A DNA stretch of 64,000 bases from Paramacrobiotus metropolitanus (GCF_019649055.1 NW_026570230.1:124001-188000); one strand, 5' to 3'; positions 48,707-61,445 are shown, counted from the first letter of the stretch. Program-made: numbers and translations. The notes: generated by a model not told the origin, from the sequence alone.

Positions 48707-51700
48707 CTAACTGTTGATTCCAACACGGGGATGCACATTCTGCAGTGTTCGCGGTGATAAGCGCGATAGAGGATCCGACGCACCCGGTGTCGTGGCTTCC
48801 GTGCTGCCGTACAGGTTGACCACGGCCGTCTGCGATATGGCGCCTCCTTCGTCCTGCGAGAAGGCATAACCGCGCTGCTGAGGATGGTGTACCGGCGAAG
48901 GATAACTGAGCGTGCCCAGAAGTGTGTCATATTCCGCTGTCGGCTGCGGTTTCACCATATTGACAAAGTCATCCAGATCTCTGACACCCAGGCCCTCCAT
49001 GCGGCGGACAGTGTCCACCACGTTAGCTTTATAAGTGTTGCGGAAGGCTTGGAATAAGATGTCAAACAGGAGAGTAGCGGTGGGGATCAGAAACAGACCC
49101 ATCCAGAACAACCATGAACTACACATAGCTGCTGCCTATAAAAACAATAAATTTAGTGAAATACAGTATCGAGTCTATCGACATAATTATGGAAATTCCT
49201 TTAACTGCATCCGTAATACTAAACAGCACCTATGTGAATATCTCCGATAAAGAAGTTCTTTGTCGGAGATATTCACATAGATGATGTTTAATATTACTAG
49301 TTAGTTATATTAATTTTAGTTAGCTAGTTCTTTAAAAGAACTAACTAACTAAAAAACGATACTACTCAAGAAATTCTGCAATGCGTATCGCAGTTACCTG
49401 TATCATATATGACATCTATTTGGTGTTTTTATGATATTCTCATGCCGAAACAAAAAAGTCCAACATTAAATTTTGATACATTTTACATAGAAGTCTTTTT
49501 AATTTTTTCAGTAACAGCAGAATGCCAGTTTTTTGAAGGTAACTTACAATTCCCACAAAATCTTCACCAAACGTCAAGAAATTCGGCCATAACTTAGAAT
49601 AGATGGGCAAAAAGATGAACCATGACGCGATGCTGCCCCAGATGCCAACATGGGTAATCCACGTCCACGAGCTGGTCTCTAAACCCGCTTTCAAGCACAC
49701 CACGACCACAACATAGGTGAACGCTGCAGCACCGAATAAAAATCCTCCCGAATTCTGCCCGTCACCCCAGAGCACATCGTGATGGAAAATTCCGTACGTT
49801 AATCCAAAAATAATGGCAGCATGTACCAGCGCGGAAAAAATCCATCGCCAAAACACTGAATAGGTGAACAATTCACCGCTCTGTGTAGGGCCGTATAGAG
49901 CGGGATAACGCATTCGGCTTTCTGCCGAACAGCTTTTATCGAAGATTCCGATTACAAATGGTGGTGCGGCAGTAAAGAAGATGTTATATAAACCAATGGT
50001 CCATCGCTCGAAGATTGTCTGACCGGAAAATGAGCTGATAATGGCAAAATAAAACTGCATAATGTACAGGCAAATGTTCTTGTGGTAACAGTACAAAACC
50101 AGCTTCGATATGCGCTCGTAACTCCAAGCTCCATGAACAAATAAAAGTTTCTGCAATACAATGTAATAGTTAGTCAAAGTCTATGACCGAAGTATTATCC
50201 AAGACTCTACGAACCCAGCCTAACAAATCTTCCACGACAAAGCAAACCTTCTTATAAGGTGCAAATAAAACAAAACGCATACACACTGTAACAATACAGC
50301 GATATAAAACAGTACACCTGAATGCCGGTTTGATCTCCAGTATTAAGTTACCAACTTTTCTACTCATCAAGAATTCGATGAACAACGTCCACAATTTAAA
50401 AAAATTCAAAAATTTATACAGATCCCAAAACGCAGAAAAAATTTTCCCATGCGGGGAATCGAACCCCGGCCGCCGCGGTGAGAGCGCGGAATCCTAGCCA
50501 CTAGACCACATGGGATGCTCCTATACACGGTTAACAGCCTATGCCATACCACTACTAATCAATCGCCAGATCAGCCACACACAGAACAGCCAGATATATT
50601 TAGATTTTAGCACTACTGTACCAATACTGAGTCTACTGAAGGCGAGTCATTACCGAAAATAAATGGAATAAGCGGCCTGTAATGTACTCGTAGCTGGCTG
50701 TGGCACATCCAGCGGCAACAAACTTTCAGCTTGCAGATTAAAAGCTGCTGCAGATTACTGTATCCTGCACTCCTCCACGACTACGATAATTTTAAAACCG
50801 AAGCATTATAATGATGTACAAGTACAAAATTCTTACACAACATATCGTCAGCTCCATCGCCGATAGCCAATGTTATGTTAAATGTCAAAATTTGTTGAAT
50901 TCGGGAATCTTGATAAAAAAACTAACACCACATTACCTGTAGAAATCTAAATTGACCAATGGCATAGTCTGAAGCACAGACAGCCTGAAGCCCTTCTTTT
51001 CCGCTGATTCCAACTCCCACATGGGCAGTCTGAATCATAGCCACATCGTTAGCTCCATCGCCGATAGCCAACGTTACATCCTTCGGCTTATTGGTTCTGA
51101 CCAGTGCCACAACGTCGGCTTTTTGCATAGGAGAAATCTAATAAACAGATGCACAACGTGACAACGTCACAATAAAATGTAAGTAATGCCAATGGCCCCA
51201 CACTGCACCAGAAAGGTGAAAAACACTTACACATAGTTATATTATTATACTAGCAAACCGCAATCTCAAAAACAATCAAATTTTTCTTTATGCAAATATC
51301 AAATTTATTAAATTAAAATTGCGAATATTACTGCTCAGTTTAACCCTACAAAATTGCAGCGCTCTCAAAGCATTAACGATTTCCAAAACTCAATAGGCGC
51401 TGCGCCATATAAATTATTCGCAATTTTCAGACGCACCCGGCAGCATATAACAGCTTTGCAAGACACAGCAATATCGAGGAATTCCTTTCGGAGGTCCATT
51501 GATAACGCATAATGCAGAGCTTTTCCATCAACTATCAATCCGGCAGCAGGTTCTGCTCGATCTTGCAGATCGTTCCGAAATCGACTTAAAGCCTCCCGTA
51601 CACGATCTAACGAAGTCTCATTCAACGTGAACAACAGCATGTTCTTATTTAAGAGGTTGCAAGCATGGCCAATGTTAATTGCAGTCTCCATTTTATCTCC

Positions 51701-54700
51701 CGTCAATATCCAGACTCTGATGTTCGCTTTTGCCAGCTGCGCAATGCAGTGCGGAACTCCTTCCTGTAAACGATCTTCAATGGCTGTGGCGCCGATCAGC
51801 TGCAAATTCCGCTCAATGACACTGCAAACATCGGCAACCTGAAAAAAGGAATGCCTGACACAATGATTTCAAGTCGTCAGCAAGCATATTTCTGACTTCT
51901 TACAACACACTACGACACGTGGTCTGAATCGCACTGACAATAATTAATTACGATAAATAACATCTTTAATTTGTCTTATTCAGCAATGTCAATGCCTACG
52001 AAGACTACTCCGCCACCAGATGTTTGATAAATAAACAGGCCCCATCATAATTATCAAAGGAAGTATACAGTACATACACTTTACATTCTTACATACACTT
52101 TACACAAAGGAAGTATACATCAAAATTAAACAAGAAAACGATCTACCAGGCAGCGCAGCAGCGCCATGCAGAAAGATCATACACCTACTGTAACAATTGT
52201 AAGTAAAAATTTACAGGTAAACTTTTAGTAATCCACCTGAAGTTGGCACTCTACTCCATGGCAGTATTAACTACTCTAGATAATAACTGGTATTAACTGG
52301 CAGTATTAACTGCCGGTAATGCTCATCGAATATTCCCATTTTGATTATGGCTCCTACAATTTACGTTTTTTGTCATTAACTTTCACTAATAATTACTCCA
52401 CAAAAACTAGCTAGAAAACTGGACCGATCTTATTAATTAACCAATGTATGACAAATGAAGACTACTGTTACTATGACTGTATCAGCGGTGAATCGTCGAA
52501 ATGTTGATTCATAAATTTGCGCTACATCCAATGAACCAAAATCAATAACGAACAATGCACGGAATGGCATCGTCATCACGCGCTTCCTTTCAGAAATCTG
52601 CTTGGTCACTTCCAGCAGTTTCGCTCTGACATCATTTTGTGCTCATAGCACAATAACAAACACAATACCGAAACATATATAAACCGGCCAACAGTCGCAC
52701 TCAAAATCACTCCATTTCAGTCGGATCCAAGCGAGGAAGGCCTACAAGCACCATCGACAAGAGAAAAGCAACGCACTTTTATATCAAGGAGAATGACCGA
52801 AATCAACATTAACCTGATCCCACCCCGCTCACACGGACCACCGGGCCCCCATGGACCACGGGGATTTCGACCGTTTGGCCGCCGGCCGTGCTCTCCCCGA
52901 CCTTGCGGTATGGCGCGGCATTTCCCTCCCGGACCACCGCCATTCGCTCCACCAATGCACCGAGGCCCACCGCACCACTTCCCGGCTCATGGACCACCCC
53001 CACCACCACCCTTTTTCGGTCCGGGCCATCGTTTCCCTCCGGGGCCTTTCGAGGCCTTTCCTGGACCGTTCTCTGGGCCCTTCCCGGGCTTTTCTCGAGA
53101 ATCACGACCTTTCGGCCCTAGTGGCAGATGGAGATCACCGTCCCCACCACCTCGTCCCCGCTGGTGAAGTGTTCCTAGCTGCCTTTCCTTAATCGCCACA
53201 AAAAAGCCTTTCCTTAATCGCCACAAAAAACTGAAAAAATAACCCGCTCCTACATGTATCCGCGCCGCCCCTTCTAGATATATCGCCTCAAAAAATTCTC
53301 CACAAGAGGACCAAAACCACATAACCTTGCTTGCAAATATTCCAAAAAAGATAGCCCTGCTTGCCTCCACTGATCTAACGTCTGTAATATCCTTATACAC
53401 ATTTCATGCCATTCCCTGCTCCGCTTCGAGGGACCAAAAACATTCATATATCGGCTGGAAATGACCAAAGAGCTCGAATATTTCCTCGCTTTATCCCTGC
53501 TTCCTTGTTTACTGAGCTCACCTCATCTGACTAAGTTGTGATAAACAATATTGCAAAATGTAAAAAAAAGCGCTAACACGTTTAATTCCCGCGATGATAC
53601 CACCCAATTATATTGTGGTTGAGCGGAGACTCTCATGTTGGAAGGCCTCCGCGGGGCGAGAGTTGGGCAGGTAACACCCTGGCGAACATCCAACATAAAC
53701 CAATGAAAACCAGCAAGAACGATTTTGTTTCTGTGTTTTTGGTTTCAACATGCTTGAATTTAAATTCAAATTTCGTTGATACAAACGCTGACTGAAAAGC
53801 AAATTTATCGCATTCGCTTGACGCGAAGATCATGAATACTTAGATATCCATAAAATATAAATAGCCAGTTTATTTATTTGCTGTAATCATGTGAACAAGT
53901 TTGTGCTGACTAGAAAAAAGTTACTGACATAATTTTGATCGTAAATAAACAGAAGCACTCTGAGATACAGATCTGAAAGTTACAAACAGAAACACGTTCA
54001 GTTACACATTAACATGATTTAGCTCACCTTTTCCTTTCGCTTATCCAAAGCGGTAGCCGCCAAAACAAACTGCTTTTTCCATTCCGTGTAAAATTCCGGC
54101 ATGACTTCCGCTGTAGCAACACACAATGTACGGAAGCCCTTGTGTGCAAAATCCTCTAAATCCTGGATCGTTTTATCGAGATACGGTTGGTGTGGGGCCA
54201 AACGGTCGCAAATAACCGAATCGGCACCTTTGCACATGAGCAGTATCCTGCCTTCCGGTGTGCGAACAATCACCGACATTCGTTTCCGATCGCTGGTAAA
54301 CTCCAGAATATCCAAGAGTTCATACGTCAACGTCTCATATCTTCAACAACAAAAAAGCTGTTTTCATCAAATATTACCATTATTAAGCAGCACCATGGGC
54401 ATCTTTTCCCCATGCAGATATGCTCCAACGCAAATTCATTCAAAAGAGCCGGTTCGGCCCGGTAGTTTCCTATCTCTTCTATGGGCGATTTTCTTGTAGG
54501 CTTTATTGATTACACCCCATTATGTAAGGAAAATAGCATCGTAATAGAGCGAGCTTAAATGCACTGTTTCGTACCGCGCTGCTTCCGCACCGGAGGTGTT
54601 GCTCCTTATTCGTACAATAATATGATTCGTGTCTCGCTTCATAAAAGTGTAGTCCAAAGATGCAGCGGCTTTAACAAGGGCGCTCTCATCCGGTGATGCC

Positions 54701-57700
54701 GCTAAATAAATGGGTTTGAACGGGTTTTTCGGATCGGCCTCGCTGACTACCGTATGGCACACAGAGATGGTTAACAGGAACTCGTGAATAATCCTGGAAC
54801 CGGCATTATGGGCGCGCAGGCTGGCCAACATATTAGTATCCGAGAACGTCTCGGAATGGGTGTTGGCAACACCATATACAATGCCACCAATGCTGCATTG
54901 CCGGAAGATCATGTTATTCTCTGTTAATGTCCCAGTCTTGTCCGAAAAAATATATTTGATCTGCAATTAAAGCATTTCTACACCGGATCATATGCGAGTT
55001 TCACATGATTCAGCCATTCATAAGCGCATGACCATTAATTGCATAGCATTGTTCAATCGAAAAGAACATTGAGAATAAAAAAAAACAAATTAAGTACTGC
55101 AGCTGTTCAGTTATTTGCATTTACAATAAAAGCAAAAACCAGATAAAATCATATCAAAATAATTACAAAGCTGTGAATACCTGTCCAAGATCTTCATTTA
55201 GGTTCGACGTCCGAGCAACCGCAGGCGTGTTCGTGGTGCTGTCATACATTTCCAAGTCCTAAATGATAAATTCCAAGCTAATAAGATAGCATTATGGTAA
55301 ATAAAAATTCCAAAAGTTATCGATCGAAGTGCACAACAACGAGCAAAGGTAAAGATATCTTAGCGTAATTAACAAGTTAACAGCCACTTCTCCGCAAATC
55401 AACTTACCCAACTGACGAACAGTGTCTGAACAAATCTCACCATCTCCAGTGTAACTTGTAGGCTGATGGGAATTAAGTTGTTATAAAGAATGATAAACGT
55501 AAGGAAATTAAAACCAAAATTTTGATTATCCAACAGCGGGAACAAATACCAGTCCTTGGATTCGTGGGTTGATCTCCAGATCGCGTTACCGATGCCGCTC
55601 ACCAGACAGACGATAATCAGCAGCGCAAACATCATTATAATCTGTCGATTAGCGAATTCATCCAGCGCCGATCGCTTCAAGCGCAGAATTGCTCCCTGTT
55701 TGCTGTTCTTCATCAGCTTGCTGTCGTGGCCGGTAAACACCACCACGCCGTAGATCCATTCCGTGTTCTTCAGACGCGATCCTCGTAGGAGTAGCTGGTC
55801 AGGCCCAAGGGGAATCGTGTGACGACCGGATGGGCGAATGTTACCGGTGAAATCATACAAATGACGATTGGGCGATTCGCATTCAATCGTTCCATCCAAC
55901 ATCAACAAGTCATCTTCTACAAAAGCAACAAACATCCTTGACGTATTCAAAGCAAAATAATTGTAAGGAAAGATGTCAATAATCCAACAAAATCCTACCA
56001 TGCTTTTTTACAATGATCTGTCATTATTACAAGAATGGATTTCCGCATTATTAGTGAAGCTCGGCGTCATCGTATTACCAGATTATCAATCAATCAGCTG
56101 ATTATTAGCAGTGAAAACTCTAAATGACGCCGTAAACTTGGTAAATCACAGGTCTCACTGACATCACTGCGAAGTTGCTTCCAAGACGAATAAATTAACC
56201 GATTTATTTATAAAGACTACAATTACACAATTTTTAATTTACAGTATTAAAGTATTAAATGCTGTGAATATCATTGTCGATTTTGCAACTTATGGACAAG
56301 AACACCGGAGCATTTTCCATATCTAATGCCGAATTTCATTCACAATCTTTTGATTAAGTACTGTAACCAACTGACCACCGAAAGTGTAATACACTTTACT
56401 ATTTATTATACACTATTTAGTTTGTGAGCATACAATATTGAATCGGTTCGTAGAACAAACGCATGTTTCCTTAAACTCATAAAAAAAACGTCCCCGGAAT
56501 CCCGACAACTGTTGTATTGCACTATTTTTCCATTCCAACACTCATTTCGCAAATCGAAGGCAGCAACCGGTATTGTACGCTTTCTGAACAGCAACAGATA
56601 ACACACCCCTTTGCTACCTTTAAAACTTAAAAATTTTAAGCAAATCAGGGAAACGGAAATTTGAAAGGCCATATGGAGCACCGGATGTTGACCCGGGAAC
56701 ATATGGGCCGCCGCTTCGCCGCCGAACCAGCATTTCCATACGCAATGCACGTAACATTTGCAGTGCTCTCAAACCACGTAAATTTGCATACGCAGCACAC
56801 AAAACATAAGAGACCGGGCTATTCACTGCATTTACCATAGAGTAGGCATTTCAAAACCTACACCTTCGAAAGACGGCAGCGCGCCCGCCGCAGAATAAAC
56901 TACGGCAAAACCGCGACAATATCGATCGCACCGGAAGCGACGATCAACACGTTGTGCCTGTATGCAAATAAAAGCTTAGAACAGTTCGCATTTGGTCTCT
57001 CACGTCACTGCATAGGACGTGACATCAAAATTCAAATCGCTAATGAAAGCTTACTAATGCTGCTAAAGCAATTTACAGCCAACAATCAGACACTGATTAT
57101 TCAAACAATGTCAACCCAAAAGGTGAAAACTGCAATCTTAAGAATTTAAAAAGAACGGAAAAAATTTGTTATAAATCCATATATACAACGGCCTTTTGCA
57201 AGGCTTTCGAATTGGTCAACAACTAAGTAATAAATCAAAATCTAATTACTTAAATACAAAAAAATATACCTGTTTGTAACTGGGCTGTTTCCGGAAGCGC
57301 TAGCCGCGTTTTCAGGTTGGTTTCCCCGTCCAAATTTGATGTTTCAATGTAGCATATCCCTTGTGGTTCGCTGGACGACAGCAGTATGAGATCACTGGGA
57401 AATTCCTCGCCATTGCGCACTTTGACAATTTCACCGACTTGGATTTTCTTCCATGGAGTCAGCTGGAAGGTGACGGACTGCAGCGACAACACTTTACGGT
57501 TGTTAACGTCCCCATCGGCCAAACGCCGTTTAGTGTCTTCGTAGATTTCTTTACAGGCGGAAACAAACAGGATAAACGACAGCGGTACCAATGTCGTCCA
57601 ACGACCTAATAAAACGCCCATTATTAAAAGGTGTGATAAAAACAAGCAGTAACCAATACGTGGTATAAATAACAGTCAAACAAATAGACGAAAACGCCCC

Positions 57701-58283
57701 GAAGCGATAAAAATTCAGAATTACAAACCACGTTCAAATCAGCTGTGGCCTGTACAAACTGGTCATAGATGCAGATTAATTATAACAAAGCACAAAAACG
57801 ACGCAAAATTAATATTATTATAATTAATTCAATAATGTTATTATAATTAATTCGGAATAATTTAAAATTACAGAAACACAATACAGAACAGTGAACATAA
57901 TACAGAGCATGTCAAGTCACCAAACACACAAATGCCAACGTACCTGTCGGAGAAACATCAGGTATTTGTTGCAGCGCAGCAATAAACAGGAAGAACGCAT
58001 TGGAATACCTGCGGAATGATTCGAAAAGGAAAAGCGGAATGAATGTCAGCGCATTATACTTGGTGGTGCTGACTTCATTGGAGCAGAACTTGGGGATGGG
58101 TGTATCGCGGGATGGACGTTTGTTGTTGATGAAGAGCAGGCGCGTCGTGGCGGGCTGTGTGTGGCCTGTGGGCGACGTGGATCCCGATCCCCGACTGCTC
58201 TCGTCCACCGAGATTCCTCTGGCGGCCCCTCCTGCTTGTCCGCTGGTGCCCGAGATGTTGGTATACTGCGTGGGGAAGACCAT
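48707..58283 (-). CDS. ATP8A: P4-type phospholipid-transporting ATPase, ATP8A-like (1198 aa, 10 exons)
   Basis: Minus-strand exons are 58283-57944, 57605-57270, 55916-55408, 55258-55181, 54960-54575, 54340-54028, 51838-51437, 51137-50937, 50150-49548 and 49135-48707. Phases agree throughout (1199 codons); vertebrate ATP8A proteins are about 1150-1190 aa. Motifs in order: [24 protein letters not shown] (A domain, 206-209), the P4 signature [25 protein letters not shown] (phosphorylated Asp at about 428), KGADSVI (nucleotide site), [12 protein letters not shown] and [11 protein letters not shown] (about 814-819). Family role: ATP-driven flipping of phosphatidylserine/ethanolamine to the cytosolic leaflet, with a CDC50-type beta subunit. 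The N- and C-terminal tails are lineage-variable. Introns hold a tRNA gene and a nested Pro-rich gene. I see no lesion. Confidence 0.95.
49230..49280. repeat. Hairpin, 18-bp perfect arms, in a flippase intron
   Basis: CTATGTGAATATCTCCGA at 49230-49247 pairs perfectly with 49263-49280 around a 15-nt loop. A second inverted repeat, built of TTAGTTAG/CTAACTAA words, follows at about 49317-49354. Two adjacent foldbacks inside one intron resemble a MITE or its remnant. Confidence 0.7.
50444..50515 (-). tRNA. tRNA-Glu (anticodon CTC)
   Basis: The 72-nt minus-strand sequence folds as a canonical cloverleaf. The acceptor stem is TCCCATG/CATGGGA, the A box is TGGTCTAGTGGCTAGGA, the anticodon stem CCGCG/CGCGG carries loop CTCTCAC with anticodon CTC, and the B box is GGTTCGATTCC. 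The discriminator base is A and CCA is not encoded, as expected for a eukaryote. It reads GAG codons. It lies on the same strand as the flippase, inside the intron between exons 8 and 9. Confidence 0.95.
50840..50880 (-). repeat. Partial echo of a flippase exon in the adjacent intron
   Basis: About 40 nt here nearly repeat 51042-51085, the part of exon 8 coding for [11 protein letters not shown]. The echo reads [10 protein letters not shown] on the minus strand, with an Asn-to-Asp change in the catalytic hinge motif. It lacks the rest of the exon and splice sites, so it is a partial duplication, not an alternative exon. Confidence 0.7.
52677..52684 (+). promoter_or_regulatory. TATA box of the nested Pro-rich gene
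   Basis: TATATAAA lies 116 nt upstream of the ATG at 52793. The short leader between them contains no upstream ATG that I noticed before 52793. Confidence 0.5.
52793..53167 (+). CDS. Nested intronless Pro/Gly/Phe-rich small protein (124 aa)
   Basis: A single open frame, antisense within an intron of the flippase gene, preceded by a good TATA box. The product starts [11 protein letters not shown] and is then almost entirely Pro, Gly, Phe, His and Arg in short motifs ([38 protein letters not shown]), ending [10 protein letters not shown]. No signal peptide or membrane segment is seen, and the composition predicts disorder. The opposite strand and other frames are also open because of the composition, so coding status rests on the start context, TATA box and a biased but orderly protein. 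No family is recognised. Confidence 0.5.
   Translation: MTEININLIPPRSHGPPGPHGPRGFRPFGRRPCSPRPCGMARHFPPGPPPFAPPMHRGPPHHFPAHGPPPPPPFFGPGHRFPPGPFEAFPGPFSGPFPGFSRESRPFGPSGRWRSPSPPPRPRW
53186..53232 (+). repeat. Tandem duplication of a 25-bp unit after the nested gene
   Basis: CCTTTCCTTAATCGCCACAA followed by a short A run occurs twice back to back just beyond the stop codon, in the probable 3' UTR of the nested gene. Confidence 0.8.
55917..57269 (-). other. 1.35-kb flippase intron 2
   Basis: A minus-strand open frame at 56838-56620 (72 codons; Arg/Leu-rich helix [17 protein letters not shown] then Pro/Gly) is the only protein-like stretch. It lacks a matching acceptor/donor pair in phase and is not included in the gene model. 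Nothing else is seen. Confidence 0.35.
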
Positions 58284-61200
58284 GGTTTAGTAGCACAGAT
58301 GGCGTAGATCTCCAGGGCATGGATCCGCGGATACGATTAATTGTCCACTGTAGGCATCACCACACGCTGGAGAAGTATCCTTGGCAGAGGGATTTATACC
58401 CGAAGAGCTACACCTGCAACTAAAATCCAGGATGTTTCTAAACAATATGATAATATCTACCAGAATTTAAGATGTTCTTCTCAATCTTTTGGATAAAATG
58501 TAAGAAAGAGTACAGCAAAAATAACCAAAGCTCCGTATGGGACTTGAGTACAACAAAACTGCATCTGTGATCTGGTTGAAAATGATAAAATCACAACATA
58601 CGCCAGGCAAAATCAAAATGCATTCACAAGGCAAGGCACAAGCTCCCGTCTATATGGCTCTACGGCTTGAGTGCATAGTGCTTCCGTCAAGCGTCAAAGA
58701 ATTGCACTGGCGTAAAAATAAGGGTTAAAGGGTGGACCTCTTCAAGTAGTCAAAACGAAAAAAAGCCCATATATATATACAAGAATCGGCATAATTTTAT
58801 TGTCGATTGATTACATTGTAGTGTACAACGTCTACAAGTACAAACAGTGGAAAATGTATAACCAGACTGGAATACAGAAATAATCATCATTAAATTTTGT
58901 AAAATTTGTACGTATCGTTTAGCGACTTCTGCTGTAGCCGCACCCGGCGCACCGGTACCGAGTTCTCAGAATGTGCCTTCACGACTCACAGTGGTCAGCG
59001 CGAATGCTTTGAAGGACAATGTTCCCCGTTTGGGTTTTTGATTTTCGTTTTAGATTTTCAAGTGCAAGTAATGCTGTTTATTCTCTGAATGAAAGCGCAT
59101 GTGCAGTAATTATTATAGCGGAATTATATTATATCGAAATCATAGAACTAAGAACTAACAGTATAGAACTAATCGTAATATAGAAGCATAATACGTATTC
59201 TGTAGGTGACTTTTGATTGTTCCGAACTTACGATAGCTGTTAGTTATCCTTGCCGTGCTTACGTGCACGTTCACGTACGAAAGGAGAGAACGTTCACAAA
59301 ATTAAACAATGAAATTCCTACGCCCAGAAATAAAATGTAACAGCAATCTACATGTACTACGCAATTAGTAAATAAATCTAATGAAACACCACAAAGTAAA
59401 AGGAGAAGTTTTATTTTAAGGTTTATCGCATGCGCACGCGCAGTCATGCATGAAACAAGTTGTTGGAAATTCAACCGATTCTTCGTTATTCGTTAACGGG
59501 CGTTATTAATGCGCTTTCTCGACCTCGAAGACGAGCCTCTGCTTCTATCGGAATCGAACCTTCCGTTCTTTAGGGGTGTCAAAAGACTTTCCGACTATTT
59601 ATAATGCAGACTTATGAGAGGCAAATCTGTGCTGGGAAGTGGGAACCGGCAGGAAGTGATTAGCTATTATATGCCGGTATCCATTGAAATAAATTAATGC
59701 CACTGGAAGCAACTCAGGCGACATCAGTGGAAGGAGGACCAAAATTACATCGACGAAGACTGGGGATCGTTCTTCCCTGGAGCGGACGGATTTTCCATAT
59801 CGGATCAGCTGCGTGGGGCCACATGTGAGCCTGCGGTAAGTTCCATTTCCGCTCCGAAGCCATTCGCGTGATGCTTTTGTGTAAGTACTGCGCTTTTGTA
59901 AGCTATTTTGGGAGTTCGCTTAACACTTTTCTGTCCTGCTAAACAAGAATAGGCAAAATTCCCAACAACTTTACTGTGCCGACTCGAGACTGTCGCAAGA
60001 CCGATAGTAGTCCTTTGAAAACAAGGTCATGAATTTTATATACAGGATTTCCATTAAATCCATTAGATTTTAAAGAAATCAGGCTTGTTATGTGGAAGTA
60101 GAACATTTCATCAAATATTAAACAGATTCATCGCATGTCTTCCATTATGCCTAATTGATTTCGCGTAGGGTTAGGATTTAATGTTTCCACCATATTCTGT
60201 ACCTCTTATGCGTTGCAGGACATTCTGACAGAAATTTTGCTGCTTCGGTCAATATCGATCTTAATTTTCGAGATTAAACAAACATCTGCCGCACAGATTT
60301 TGCTGACAAATAATTTGTTAGTAAATGTATATAGTTGTCGCATACCTGCGTCTTAAATTCAAAGCCTACTTTAATAAAAATTTCTTCCTTTTATATATCA
60401 TTAGTGACGTACAATCATGCAGAATGATTTTTCAGTTAGATTATGGTAATTTGTGTGCTGCACGTGTACAGTGAAATTTCACAGCTCAGCTCATTCTTTT
60501 ACATCTTGAATTTCCACCAGGAAATGGTGCCGGGTTTTACAATGCGACTTTCCGCGGTATTCTTTGATGCTCGGAAATCGTGGCCCCGAGTCAAACTAGC
60601 GAATCGTTGCTTGTCGATGAGTGCTAAAGCAATAAATGCTGGAAATTCTATTGTATTCAGCGAGTGAGCATGTTAGATTCGCTACACGGCATACGAGGGC
60701 ACATATTGAACCGGCAAAAAGGAAACGTGATGTGTTCATTGAACGTCGGTTGCTGCTGCGCGCTCACATGAGGAGGACTCGCATTCGGGGCATTCTGGCA
60801 ACGTTGCTCTGTCTCTCCCACGGCACCATCGTACAGATACAGCCCAAGTACGGTACTACAATATATATATCCACCCGGGTTCGGCAGCGGCGATTGGTGG
60901 GTAGGGAGGATGTGCGTCATTGACTGATTATCTTCCGGTCGACTGGGCTGCGTGTGTGCACAGTGCCACCGAATAGGTACAGGAGGCCGACACCCGACTG
61001 CTGCGGTAATTGGTAATCCCAGGATCCCTGGTGCTTTTTAAACGAGAGCTACCAAGAAAAGACTGCGCTAATAGTAGGGATTGTGGGGGGAATGTGGAAA
61101 TTTTGTACCTAATCACCAGCATACACACTGCGGCCAACTGCATGCCCAATAATGCCGTGTGGACCGCGGCAATTGGGTGTCTGCCTATATATTTAACGCG

Positions 61201-61298
61201 GTGCTGCTCTCGTGGCGGGGAAGTTGTAGAGCAGTGCCCTGTGCAAGAGTGAAACTGGCAGTTGCGGTTGGGACACTTGGTTGTTGTTTATTTTAGAC
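58284..61298. other. Region between the flippase and kinase genes
   Basis: Mostly non-coding. One exon-like stretch at about 59716-59835 (plus) reads RHQWKEDQNYIDEDWGSFFP and ends at a good donor (GCG|GTAAGT), but two frames are open across it and the acceptor is weak, so it is not called. It could be an upstream exon of the kinase. An AATAAA-rich and GC-richer mixture is seen near 60.7-61.2 kb without recognisable genes. Confidence 0.35.
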
Positions 61299-61445
61299 AT
61301 GCGGAGGGATGTCAACATGCTACCGGCAAAAAATAGTCTCACTTTCCCTGTGCGCTTGGGTAATTACATGGTGGAGAATGTTGTTCTGGGGAAAGGAAAT
61401 TTCGCTGTTGTTCGGATGGGAACCCACATTCCAACCGGCGAGAAG
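61299..61445 (+). CDS. SIK-like Ser/Thr protein kinase, first catalytic exon (partial)
   Basis: ATG at 61299 opens a 49-codon exon ending at phase 0 with donor GTATGA. The sequence FPVRLGNYMVENVVLGKGNFAVVRMG is the start of a kinase N-lobe. The glycine-rich loop GKGNFAVV is characteristic of salt-inducible kinases within the CAMK/AMPK-related group, and THIPTGEK leads up to the expected catalytic-lysine strand in the next exon. No VAIK-type exon was found in the remaining 2.5 kb, so the gene continues beyond the window. An acceptor-like TTTTAG at 61291-61296 precedes the ATG, so this may be exon 2 of the transcript. SIKs are LKB1-activated regulators of CREB-coactivator and HDAC localisation (family knowledge). 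Confidence 0.75.

Larger units (their letters stand above)
51839..54027 (-). other. 2.2-kb flippase intron 6 hosting a nested gene
   Basis: The intron contains the plus-strand Pro-rich gene at 52793-53167. The flanking sequence (51842-52600 and 53300-54027) is AT-rich with no further recognisable exon. A GC-richer imperfect hairpin lies around 53631-53690. Confidence 0.5.

Noticed and set aside
52809-53400. Minus-strand frames over the Pro-rich gene
   Set aside because: They mirror its Pro/Gly composition. The plus strand has the TATA box and the better start.
59700-59835. Exon-like stretch with good donor
   Set aside because: Two frames open, weak acceptor and no family match. Kept only as a possible 5' exon of the kinase.
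60636-60923. 95-codon Arg-rich plus-strand frame
   Set aside because: Composition-driven, no domain, and overlapped by an equally open minus-strand frame.
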